A stretch of DNA of 64,000 nt from Mimachlamys varia (Eukaryota > Mollusca > Bivalvia > Pectinida > Pectinidae), in contig OX392541.1 in the NCBI GenBank assembly GCA_947623455.1, forward strand, positions 8,808,719 to 8,872,718, read 5' to 3'. Within the stretch, counting starts at the first letter, position 1. The number at the start of each line of letters is the position of its first letter. This document shows, piece by piece, positions 41,913 through 52,913 of this stretch. The notes beneath the pieces are model-generated. The model worked only from the letters and a program-made list of their open reading frames with translations, made no database searches and was not told the origin of the DNA. A program made the position numbers and the translations under genes.

Positions 41913-42590
41913 AACTCTCCACCAAGTGTTTCAACAATTTCACCAATAGAATATTATATCATAGCAAGCATGAAGGCATACAGATAGATTTTTAAGATAG
42001 CAACAGCCGACTTAAAAAGCCTTTCAATTTGACTGTTTCACAAGTAACAGGTGCTTTTGTTGTACATTTTATGATTAAACTGACTTCCATCAACAAGGTG
42101 GCTCACTTTGAGCCTTGCTGTACACAGCAAATATACGCGCAACACCTGGACGGATAATTATACAAAGCGACAATGAACACTTAGATGCAGCACTTTAATT
42201 TATAAAAAATGTTTGACAGTGGGGTAATATTGATTCAAGCAAAGGCATATTACATATTTGTCAGAATGAAATTTCTACAGATTAAAATATGCTGGTGTGA
42301 TAATGTGGCAGAGTACATAATGTACTATGCTTGGAATAAAAATGTCATATAAAACACTTACCGGTTGTGTGAAAGAATCTGGACGTAAATCATAGTTTCC
42401 AATTTGAAGAATATGTTTACGAATATGGTACCTGTTTATTATCGTGATAAAAAATATTTGCCATCAATGACCCGTTCAGTCCTGTCATATGACCATGTCA
42501 TAAATATGCATTACACACGTGTAATAACACTATTGTGATGTCATACACAAATGACGTCATATGATTGTCTTGATATTGAAAATTGTTCCG

Positions 42591-44029
42591 TTAGGCCATA
42601 CCAATTTGATTTATTGTTCGTCGGATTTACCGCTCCTATTTTGGAAAAATGAAATAAAAGTAAAAGTAAAATATTACCGCTCCAATTTTAGGGTCAATGA
42701 AAAATGACGAATCCGGATATATTTTACAATGGTTCAAAACTTAGAAAACGCCATTTCGGATCATTCGAATGTTTGAAATTAAGGTAAAAATGGTATTTTA
42801 AGCGTTTTTTTCAGCAGCAACACAAGGGAAATGCGCGACGAGGCTTTTTCAGTTGTGAATTAAGAAAACTGAGAATGCGACAAAATTGCTTTTTATCGTG
42901 TTGATCACTACATAATCCGGTTGCCATAATGTATTGCAAAATACCGCAATAGATAACTTATCGTTCCAAGATCTCTTGATCAAATAAACAAAGTACGACA
43001 ATAATAACACCTCTATATTGAATTTCAAATCGATACTCTTCTCAAGCAATCGACCCAATTTGGCAGACATCAATGTCATTTCATCAATCTTATTTTAGTA
43101 GAAAAGGCCTAATTTTGATAGTTAAAAAACGTTTTTGTTATTCATGTTTTGTATTACCATTCGAACTCTCTTCCAGATGCCATAGTTACTTAGCCATCAG
43201 TAGTCAGAACATTTAAATCCCGAATGGATGAACACTGGATTCATGATGCTTATTCAACCACGAGATAAACAATAATGAACTTATTCATATATGGGACGTC
43301 AGCTGATGAACTGATATTTATCTTTCTGTTTTGGATATATAGTACACAAATAATGTTTGTGTCCATTAATATTATTATTAATATCATTGCAACTCAAAGG
43401 TTATGTCAGCAAAACACCTAGTGTCATACATCTAGCCTTCAGGATTTGTTTTATATAGCGGTATATCATACCACGGATTTAGATTAGACTATCTAAGTCC
43501 GTGAGCATACATATATTTTGTCATCATTAATTTATATCATTTCAATCAAATATATATTCTGCATGAATAGAAGCATCTTAATATATACAAGAAAAAAATG
43601 GGGTTGTTAACTTGAATGAATAACCTTGGGTCCTCTAATAAGAAGGTAATTCAAGAACGCTTTTCTCTCAAATGCTGTTTTATTGCACAGCAATATGCAA
43701 GTAGTTTGTACCATGGAAATTATTTTAAAAAACCGCTACCACAGTTTAAATACGTGTACTATTTGGTGCATCGTCGGATACCCACAGTTGATCTCGCTTC
43801 GCTAACTCACTCAAGCGAGATCAACCGTGGGTATCCGACGATGTATTTGGTGATTCATTATATCAATAGTCAAACAATTATTCTGACATTTAATTTTTTG
43901 AAAACTACCGCTCGCTAGAAATTTTAAGGAATTCAAAATTTTTGTAAAAACAAAAAAATTGCGCCCGCTCACTCCAATTTTAAAATCTCATTTTCCGAAG
44001 AACAACAAATCAAATTGGTATGGCCTTAA
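42591..44029. mobile_element. 1.44-kb TIR element without transposase
   Basis: The left end GGCCATACCAATTTGATTTA and right end CAAATCAAATTGGTATGGCC are inverted repeats of about 28 bp with 1-2 mismatches. The flanks read TTAG on the left and TTAA on the right; a TTAA duplication is possible but one base differs. Related sub-motifs inside (ACCGCTCC, CCAATTTTA) occur in both halves. No long reading frame is present, so it is non-autonomous. Confidence 0.75.
43769..43843. mobile_element. 75-bp palindromic mini-element with 9-bp target duplication
   Basis: Arms of 31 bp (CATCGTCGGATACCCAC then AGTTGATCTCGCTT) match their complement at 30 of 31 positions around a 13-bp loop. TATTTGGTG lies directly outside both ends (43760-43768 and 43844-43852). 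It is nested in the 1.44-kb TIR element. The tip CATCGTCGGATA resembles CATCCTCGATAT of the 9-bp-TSD family. Confidence 0.88.
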
Positions 44030-44112
44030 AGTAGAAATTTGCCTGTCTTAATTATTAAGAATGAAAGTGAAAGTTTAAGTGTATTTTGTCATGAATTAAT
44101 TATGTGATAAAT

Positions 44113-44247
44113 AGAATCTTACACTTGTGTCAATGCAATATGCAATTTATTAAACTTTTTGAATAATTTAATATGTCAATCGCCTAAAGGCTTGTGACAT
44201 GTTAAATTATTGAATTTATTACCTTGACACCCGTGTAAGATCCTCTA
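44113..44247. repeat. Foldback element
   Basis: GAATCTTACACTTGTGTCAA on the left and TTGACACCCGTGTAAGATCC on the right are complementary. Inner arms AATTTAATATGTCA and TGACATGTTAAATT flank a short loop. Confidence 0.78.
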
Positions 44248-44249
44248 TA

Positions 44250-45565
44250 TATATGTTCTATACTACAGCAATACTTTGGCTTTATAGTGAGGTAGCAGTG
44301 TTAAGGTTTGTGTGTAGTCTGTCTGTTTTCCAAGGGACTGGAGAATAGTTGTATATATACACTCTGTGACAGTAAACATGTTTAGATGTGTGTGGGGGGG
44401 GGGGGGGTGAAAGTTTGTGTGTGTGTGTGTTCGAGTTTGCCTGCTTACATGAGATGCAGGGGGAAGTGGCCGGTGCTCAGTTCCCGTTATATTTTGTAGT
44501 AGTATATATATAGCTACTGGTTAGACTTGGATTACTAGATTGAATGAAGAAGAAAAGCTTTAAATTGTCTTCCTTATTATCAATTAAATAAAAGAATATG
44601 AATATATATTTCTATCTCATGTCTTTTTTTGTTTTAAGCTTACCTGGCCTGGTGCTCATGTTATTAATATAATCTTTCACTCTTGTGTGCCTGTCAACCT
44701 TTTCCATACAAAAATATACTACTTCTGAAAGGCTAATCAGATTTGCTCAAAGTTCTAACTTGTTGATGGGGTTTGAAAAGATGTTTCTCTGTTAGGTGTT
44801 TAAGTTCTGACCTCACAACAACCAGGACTTTTGCACGAAATAACCCATTTGTACTTCGTAGAATTTTTCTTCCAATGTTTTTATGCCTTTTTCACAGCTT
44901 TAACAAGACGTGTTATATCCGTTATTTTGCCCCAACTCTGTTTTGGGGTCTGTTACTTTTACGATCTTTTCAATGTTCATTGGTAATAGAGTTTGTTTAA
45001 AACAGCACATCTCATTGTTTTGGAGTACTTAAAAAAGCATATATTTTGAAAATCTAATCTTGACCTCCGTACAAAAACATCTGGTCTAAAAAAACGTGCC
45101 TAAAATATATAGTATTAGTTTTCTCTTGGCTTGTAGGGATATACGGACACATAGACCCTGTCTGGTTTTCATAGATCTAGACCCCATGAAGCCGACTGTA
45201 AGGGGTCCGAGCCCTCGAGCTCTTTATCAGGAGATAACGAATTTGTCAAACTGACAGTCTTTTAATACTTCTTTTCCACAAATTTTAAGTTGGCTTTGTG
45301 AGTTTTATGTATGTAATTATTGAGGCAGTGTCCAAATCAGTACCCAAATTGGATCATTTTTGCCCCCGGAAAAATAACAAAACAACCATTTTTAAATCAA
45401 TGAATGTGAAGATAATCCATGTCTTAGAATTAATATCATTCACCATATTTTGTCAACAGCTGGTTGCTTTTTTAAGTTCGAATAGCACAAGAAAATGAAA
45501 ACCAAAGTCATAAGTCAGTGTTTTAGAAAATGGCGGGAGTTTCAGTATTCTCTCGTTGCATGTGC
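44250..45565 (+). other. Intergenic with G and GT tracts, no gene recognised
   Basis: A G14 run near 44394 and (GT)n near 44418. A 75-codon open frame at 44773-45000 has no recognisable homology or splice context and was not called. Confidence 0.45.
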
Positions 45566-45569
45566 CTTT

Positions 45570-47095
45570 ATAGACTCCGGCAGAGTGGGGATTAAAGAAA
45601 TATATATAGACCCCGGCAGGGTGGGGATTAAAGAAATATATATAGACCCCGGCAGAGTGGGGATTAAAGAAATATATATAGACCCCGGCAGAGTGGGGAT
45701 TAAAGAAATGAAGACCCCGGCAGGGTGGGGATTAAAGAAATGAAGACCCCGGCAGAGTGGGGATTAAAGAAATATATAGACCCCGGCAGAGTGGGGATTA
45801 AAGAAATATATAGACCCCGGCAGAGTGGGGATTAAAGAAATATATAGACCCCGGCAGAGTGGGGATTAAAGAAATATATAGACCCCGGCAGAGTGGGTAT
45901 TAAAGAAATGAAGACCCCGGGAGAGTGGGGATTAAAGAAATGAAGACCCCGGCAGAGGGGGATTAAAGAAATGAAGACCCCGGGAGAGTGGGGATTAAAG
46001 AAATGAAGACCCCGGCAGAGTGGGGATTAAAGAAGTGTAGACCCCGGCAGAGTAGGGATTAAAAAAATGAAGACCCCGGCAGAGTAGGGATTAAGGAAAT
46101 GAAGACCCGGCAGAGTGGGGATTAAAGAAGTGTAGACCCCGGCAGAGTGGGGATTAAAGAAATGAAGACCCCGGCAGAGTAGGGATTAAAGAAATGAAGA
46201 CCCGGGCAGAGTAGGGATTAAAGAAATGAAGACCCCGGCAGAGTCGGGATTAAGGAAATGAAGACCCGGGCAGAGTAGGGATTAAAGAAATGAAGACCCC
46301 GGCAGAGTGGGGATTAAAGAAATGAAGACCCCGGCAGGGTGGGGATTAAAGAAATGAAGACCCCGGCAGAGTGGGGATTAAAGAAATGAAGACCCCGGCA
46401 GGGTGGGGATTAAAGAAATGAAGACCCCGGCAGGGTGGGGATTAAAGAAATGAAGACCCAGGCAGAGTAGGGATTAAAGAAATGAAGACCCCGGCAGAGT
46501 GGGGATTAAAGAAATGAAGACCCCGGCAGAGTAGGGATTACGGAAATGAAGACCCCGGCAGGGTGGGGATTAAAGAAATGAAGACCCCGGCAGAGTGGGG
46601 ATTAAAGAAATGAAGACCCCGGCAGGGTGGGGATTAAAGAAATGAAGACCCAGGCAGAGTAGGGATTAAAGAAATGAAGACCCCGGCAGAGTGGGGATTA
46701 AAGAAATGAAGACCCCGGCAGAGTAGGGATTACGGAAATGAAGACCCCGGCAGAGTAGGGATTAAAGAAGTGTAGACCCCGGCAGAGTGGGGATTAAAGA
46801 AATGAAGACCCCGGCAGAGTGGGGATTAAAGAAGTGTAGACCCCGGCAGAGTGGGGATTAAAGAAATGAAGACCCCGGCAGAGTAGGGATTACGGAAATG
46901 AAGACCCCGGCAGAGTAGGGATTACGGAAATGAAGACCCCGGCAGAGTAGGGATTACGGAAATGAAGACCCCGGCAGAGTGGGGATTAAAGAAATGAAGA
47001 CCCCGGCAGAGTGGGGATTAAAGAAGTGTAGACCCCGGCAGAGTGGGGATTAAAGAAATGAAGACCCCGGCAGAGTGGGGATTAAAGAAATATAG
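45570..47095 (+). repeat. Minisatellite, ~32-bp unit, about 47 copies
   Basis: The unit is GACCCCGGCAGAGTGGGGAT then TAAAGAAATGAA. Linker variants (ATATATATA, ATGAA, GTGTA) and AGGGATTACGG forms occur in blocks. A multi-unit block recurs with an offset of about 193 bp (near 46459 and 46652). Confidence 0.94.
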
Positions 47096-47529
47096 ACCCA
47101 CAAGATATCCGATCAGAAAGAATACAAATTAGAAGGGTGACGAATAACTCTACCAGAGCTACCTTGGCCTGTGCTTATGAAACCGTTCTCATGCTCAAGC
47201 ATGGATTTTGTGCTCAAAACAAATTTCTTTGGACTCACTTACATGATGTCAAACGATCAAAAAAGGAAAATTAAACATTGAAACCAGTATTCGGCTTAAA
47301 GTCTCTTCAACTGCTTTACGAACCTTTGACAAAACAAGTTTGATGATTAATTTATATGAACACGAAACCATGCTTGAAGAAAAAAAATCGTTGCTTGTGC
47401 ATGAGAACGGTTTTATGAATACGGACCCAAGTTGGTCGCCGATGATTGACTCTCAGTTCTGCTACCTTCCTCCTTCGTTTTTCAATGTCTTCGTCCCCGA
47501 AAACACAATAACCAGTTAAAGCCTAGGTT
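47096..47529 (+). other. Intergenic, nothing recognised
   Basis: A pair of related phrases, GAAACCGTTCTCATGCTCAA and its near complement GAGAACGGTTTTATGAATAC (about 47180 and 47404), suggests an old inverted-repeat element of about 250 bp. Nothing coding was seen. Confidence 0.4.
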
Positions 47530-47650
47530 CGGTTATTTCCAATGCTTTATTGTAACGGTAAAAAGAACACGTAGCGACCAGGCCGGAGTTCTAACCCGGG
47601 ACCTTCTGATCTCTAGACAAACACTCTACCAACTGAGCTGCCTGGTATCA
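47530..47650 (-). mobile_element. tRNA-like SINE head or tRNA pseudogene
   Basis: On the minus strand, GGCAGCTCAGTTGGTAGAGT fits an A box and D arm, GGGTTAGAACTCCGG a T arm, and ACCAGG with CCTGGT an acceptor stem. The anticodon arm is poorly paired and position 33 is not T, so a functional tRNA is unlikely. The trailing AT-rich part towards 47530 may be a SINE tail. Confidence 0.55.
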
Positions 47651-48084
47651 CGTACATACAGTTTTCATCACAAAGATAAATAAGTGTTCTGAAGTACATG
47701 TAAGTCGTCACGCTGACATGATGGTTTTGTTTCATTTTGTGTAATGTTCTATCAATAGCTTAGGTAAGTAAGGATGTACTTTCATGTAGTATGTTATGGT
47801 GTATGGAACAATGTATGTTGTATGTGTACACGTGTGTTTCACGTGTTGACCAAGCCAGATGAAGTTCAGTGTTTGTCGGAAAACATTCTGGTATTTCGTT
47901 TGGTGTACCTATCAAAAGTGAAATGAGCAGACGGTTTGATAACTGTGAACTTACAACGGGGAATTTCATTCTCTTAAATGATTTGTTTCCTAAATCGTGA
48001 GTTTAGAGCCTGGGAATTTTGTAGTGAATAATTGTGTGGAGACCTGTCCGTTTCATCAGTACAGGTAAGCGAACACCCTAGCTA

Positions 48085-48282
48085 GCACCACAGGGGCTAG
48101 GCACGGACCCTTTGTCACTATGAAATGATTGTCAAATAATTATTTACCTCTCTCGAATATAGCCCCTCCCACTACTATATGTATGTGCCACAGATATTTA
48201 GTAGTCGGAGGGCTTATAAATAATTATCTGACAATCATTTCATAGTGACATAGGTCCGTGCCTAGCGCCTGTGCCTGGCACA
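48085..48282. repeat. Foldback MITE, ~75-bp arms
   Basis: CTAGGCACGGACC, TGTCACTATGAAATGATTGT and AATAATTAT on the left are matched in complement by ATAATTAT, GACAATCATTTCATAGTGAC and GGTCCGTGCCTAG on the right. The arms extend outward through CCACAGGGG and CCTGTG. A central loop holds CCCCTCCCACTACTATATGT. Confidence 0.85.
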
Positions 48283-48299
48283 CCTTTGACGCTCGAATC

Positions 48300-49550
48300 T
48301 AGAAGTTTAATACCTCGATACCCCCATATATATCTTTTATAAGGTTTAATAATGTGTATAAACAGCGGATAAAAAGTGTTTGTATTATTTACTTGTGTGC
48401 ATGCCTTTATTATAAAGTGAAATTGGAGGGATTAACGCCATATATCGCTCAAAATCCCGAAACCAAGCCCCTGTGTATGGAATTGCACGAATTTAACTTT
48501 TAAGGCATCATGTAGTATATAATCCAATAAATAGACGATAGATGATTGTCTACAGGTCACTGTTTGCGAGACTGAAGTTGAAAGTTTCAACCATTTCTTT
48601 CAAACTTTGTGTATTTTCCTGTTCGATTCGACTATTATTTACATACTTTACAATCTCGATATTGTCATCGATTTCTTTTAAATTTGTTTTATGTTGAAAC
48701 CCATTAAGACAATGAAAACTGTGATTTCCTCGTGACATTACGATTGAACAAAAAGAAAGAGTTTATTTTGTTTGTGTAGCAGTTTTGGAATTTGAGTGAG
48801 AAAACATCAACACACACTTAGGGAGTTCCTTCCCATTCATTTGTGCGTCTACAGTCATCATACATTAATGTTCCCTGTATTTATATCACTTCATTCAGAA
48901 GTGTGTACACTTTTACTCATTACTGCTTACTAACCATAATGTTGACACTACTTCCATGAATTCGAAATGTTACTTATATGTTGAATTGCAATATTCGTGA
49001 CCTATATCGTCCCAAACTTCAAACTACCTGTATGCCATATCATGCCCGTAGTACATTGAGTACGTTCGCACCGGAAGGTCAATCCTATTCTTTGTGGATT
49101 TTTTTATAGGCCATAGATTGTCCTGAACTTTAATAAAGCATTTAAAGCGTATGTAATGTACCGAGTAAAGCAATCGGAAATATTTCTCTGCCGGAAATTC
49201 CTGTTGGAGCTATATATGCTCGACATAAAGTACGTATGACAGAAAGAGCTACTGGGCAGAGGGACATGTCACATACATGTATAAAACAGCTCCACGTTAT
49301 ATAAATATACATCTAAATCTACTGTTAGTGTCGAAATTGTAACATTTCTGTGTAATTCGGGAATCATATCGACAATGTTGAAATTTATTGTAGTATTGTA
49401 CTAATACAGAACGGATTGGTTGTGTGGTAATTATGACGAGTCTAAATTTATACAAAAGATAAAAACAAGTCAGTTCAAAATAAACTCTTATGCTTCTTTT
49501 TAATCGAAAATCAATACATAAATTTCAAAATTATCATGTTACTCATGACA
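48300..49550 (+). other. Intergenic, nothing recognised
   Basis: Mixed-composition sequence with short open frames that lack support. Confidence 0.5.
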
Positions 49551-49554
49551 ACTT

Positions 49555-49690
49555 TGTATGACGTCACAGCTGAATTCGAAGGATATCGATTCACACTACT
49601 TCCGTGGCGACAGTGACACTTCCGGTCTCTAACATCCCCAGTGTGAAGATAAGGTGAGTGTACCGTCCGAGTGAATTCCGTTCTCGTGTC
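49555..49690. promoter_or_regulatory. Promoter-like cluster of CRE and ETS motifs
   Basis: TGACGTCA (49560-49567) lies with ACTTCCGTGG and CACTTCCGGT (ETS core CCGGAAGT on the minus strand) within about 70 bp, in locally higher GC. I could not attach a transcript to it. Confidence 0.25.
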
Positions 49691-49940
49691 CACAAAACTT
49701 CACCCTACGGGAATAAATAACGTTGACAATATCTAAATATAGCGTATCCTTCTTATTATAAAACAAAAGGCCAGGTGGGCCTTATTGCTCACCCATCATT
49801 TGATATTTCATAATTAAAATTGGACTAAGAGGAAATGTACTTAGTGTAAGCTAAAACAGGCTGCCGTGATACACTGTGCTTAGTTGTACCGTCAAATCGA
49901 ACACATTCTTTCAATAGTTAAACGACAGACGAACATGACG

Positions 49941-50460
49941 CATCCTCGATATCCAGGGGTTACGCTCACCGACGCTCTCTACACATCCTCGATATCCAGG
50001 GGTTACGCTCACATACGCTCTACACATCCTCTATATCCAGGGGTTACGCTCACCTACCTCTCTTCACATCCTCGATACCCAGGGGTTACGCTCACCGACG
50101 CTCTCTACACATCCTCGATATCCAGGGGTTACGCTCACCTACGCCCCTTCACCACTGGAATTATACATATGTCATGGCAAAACTGGAGGCTCGCCTTGCT
50201 GATGAGACAAGGAAACTGGTTCGACCCTTTGATGTACATCAAAAAAATCTCGTGGTCACGTAACGGTAAAATTTGAGAGGCTGTGACTCCTTTGTAATCT
50301 TCAAATGACAGGCATGCAGGCAAGCTGTTGGTCTAGTTTTTTTTAGCTGAGCATACCTTCAGTTTTGCCATGCCATAGTATAGGGATGTAGAGAGCGAAG
50401 GTGATCGTTCAAGTTCACGTTCTTCATTTACCAAATCGTAGCCCCTAGATATCGAGGATG
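49941..50460 (+). mobile_element. TIR transposon of the 9-bp-TSD family; left TIR amplified about 5 times
   Basis: The left end consists of about five tandem ~43-bp units starting CATCCTCGATATCCAGGGG. The right end has the single complement ending CCCCTAGATATCGAGGATG. Flanks AACATGACG and AACATGACA match at 8 of 9 positions. Subterminal CATGGCAAAACTG and CAGTTTTGCCATG are inverted too, so the element is largely palindromic around a central unique part holding ACTGGTTCGACC and CTTTGTAATCTTCAAA. Confidence 0.82.
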
Positions 50461-50812
50461 AACATGACATGAGAATAATGTAATTTAGAACAATACATTC
50501 TGAGACTTCACCAAGTGTAACAATAAATAAAGTATGGGATTTTACCGCGCACTGATGAAACAAGAAATTTTAATGATATTATCTTTACATCTTATTCTTA
50601 TTTTAGAAAAAAAAGACCAATGCCGGCTTGGGACAATTTCGCAATTGTAGCCAAGATCATTACTTATTACAACATTCTTTTATTCAATCAGGGTGGTCTG
50701 TTTGTTTATTTTCTAGATGGGAGCTTTAGAACAAACGTTGCTACATGTATAACCGAAAACGGTTGTTGGTAAAGTTCTCGGCATATAATTACCAAGAACA
50801 AACAGATGGATC

Positions 50813-51182
50813 TAATTACAATCATATCTTGATGTCAGCGACCTTCCGCAAACTTCTCTCTGCTGCGTCAAAATCTGACAACATAAGGGGGTCACGTCCA
50901 GCTAACCTTTTGGATTAGCCAATCAAATTACTACTTTCAGAATCTTGAATTTGAATATTTGACGCGACAAAGCTTGTATAATCTTATCTGTACGTTTAGG
51001 CATTTCGTCACAAAAAAATAAACGTGCAATCTTGTGACGAAGTGACATGCTGCAGATGACAGCGCCATTCTACTAGTGTGAAGTAAAGAGGCGACAAAGG
51101 TCACCAGAACATGACCTCTTATGGATGTTTTCAGATCCTTATGTAATGGAGTGAGAGTAAGGATCTGTATTTTAATCAGAAT
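50813..51182. mobile_element. Palindromic MITE family P, copy C
   Basis: The left part is CAATCATATCTTGATGTC, AAACTTCTCTCTGCTGC, ATCTGACAACATAAGGGGGT; the right part is GGTCACCAGAACATGACCTC, ATCCTTATGTAA, GTATTTTAATCAGA. A central inner hairpin (CATTTCGTCACAA / TTGTGACGAAGTG) is present. ATGGAT occurs just outside both ends. Confidence 0.78.
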
Positions 51183-52910
51183 GGATAAAAAAATATAAGG
51201 TTTATCAATTTTTTTAATGGCACAACCTTCAATCTTATCTTGTTTGGCGAATGATGGATTTGCAAAAATAATTGATTGCATTGCTTTCGATTTGCTCACA
51301 AGGATTTTTTCGTCTTTCCATGGGAATGAAAGAAACAAGAAACGATCGTTAAGTTGCCCCGTTATATAATCACATAAAATGCACCTTGAAAAGAAAATCC
51401 ATTTTTATGATTATGAACTTGTACCACCTGGCGTTGATGGTACAGTGATGAGTTTACCATCGTCGGGAACCCACGGTACACTTTATTCGGACATTTCGAC
51501 CAATCAGAATGGTCGTTTCTCGTGACACTCTGTTAGATCATTTTACCGTGACCACGACAAGTATATTTCTGTAGACATGACGCCGATATCAATCGCCGTA
51601 TAGCATGACCTTATATTTTAATCACAATCGACACAATTATAACACAATCGACAGGTTTTGTTGACAGGCGGTTCTACAAATTAAACGGGATACCCCGGCG
51701 TGATTTCCGGCTGTTTGTAGTCACGGATCAAACTATCGATATGATTGGCTACTATTTTAGCAAGAAAACGGGAGTTTCTTTCCATTTTGGCCCACGGGAT
51801 GCAAATGCAGTTTACTTACTTGTTAGAACTCTCCGTCGACTCGACGATGATGCTGTGTAGTTTGATAGTATGCGACGTGTGGTGAGTATGTTGGTCTCTA
51901 TTAGGTTCGTCATACCTCACGCGCAGTGACGTCACTTGACCTATATCTGTGTTAGTGGCGATGACGTGCTTCTCCACCATACCACGACGGAAGTACTCGT
52001 TGCGGCTGTATATAGATATATATCCGATAATGAGATAATGCTAATAATATCGTCTGCCCTACGTACTCCGGAAGCCATTGTAAAACTTCCCGTCTTTTGA
52101 ATATTTACTTTACTTGATAAAAATGATATGTGATTCTTTATTAAAACTTAAACATAGAAACATGGTCTGTTGAGTCCTACATCCTGTTGAAAAAAAAGAT
52201 GTATCTACCCACTTGCAAAGAAAGTCAAAGTTGAATCATGCTGGGATATCTAAAGGCGTGTTGGTATCTGTAATAGTCTGATTATGGAGAAAGCCAAAAA
52301 AGGCATGCTGGGAAAATTGTATCTTTACATCTTCAAAAAGAAATTAAGCCGAACAACGTACAGGGGTATGCATGCTTTTTTTGCAGAAAGGCAGGGTTAT
52401 CGAAGGATTAACTTCAATCTGTTTTTCATGTTATTGGGTCATTTCACAAAATATCGGAATGTACTCTAATCATAAACCGAACTTTTATCTAGAGTACACT
52501 CCGTTTTTTGTGTGTTATGTCTCAATAAAATAACAATATAATCCCAATAATTTAATCTTTTCCACATAATCCCTGTGAAAATCAATTTTAATTGTGGTAC
52601 TTTTCCTTATAACGCTGTTGTAACTGGTGACGCCATTTTTTACGTTATGAGGTAATAACACAATTTTTAAGGTAATAACAATGCCTCTTACAAACAATTA
52701 TATGAATATGTAACATCCCCATGCCAAGTATACAAACGTTTACTCACGGAGAAAACTTGATTTCCTCGGACCTGCCGTTGTCGCCTATGAGAGTGACCAA
52801 AAGTTCCCCGTATGACGTACTGGCGAAATATGACACGTGGATCTCCACATAGTACTCATGTGCTGAAACAGACGCGTACAGGTGTAGAAGTCGAGAACAT
52901 GCACCAACAT
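51183..52910. other. Intergenic with a possible promoter or 5' exon on the minus strand
   Basis: Around 51820-52085 local CpG content rises, with TGACGTCA (about 51926) and a minus-strand AACAAGTAAGT (about 51817-51827) that would make a good 5' splice site after an untranslated exon. No coding exon in frame was found downstream on that strand, so this is only a lead. Confidence 0.25.
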
Positions 52911-52913
52911 AAT

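Noticed and set aside
44773..45000. 75-codon hydrophobic open frame
   Set aside because: No recognisable family, no splice phase partner and no promoter; length is within chance expectation.
45495..45743. 82-codon frame with DPGRVGIKEIYI repeats
   Set aside because: It is the left edge of the 32-bp array; the frame is lost when the linker length changes, and no splice or start context supports it.
47575..47650. A functional tRNA gene on the minus strand
   Set aside because: Acceptor and T arms pair, but the anticodon stem does not and position 33 is not T; pseudogene or SINE head is more likely.
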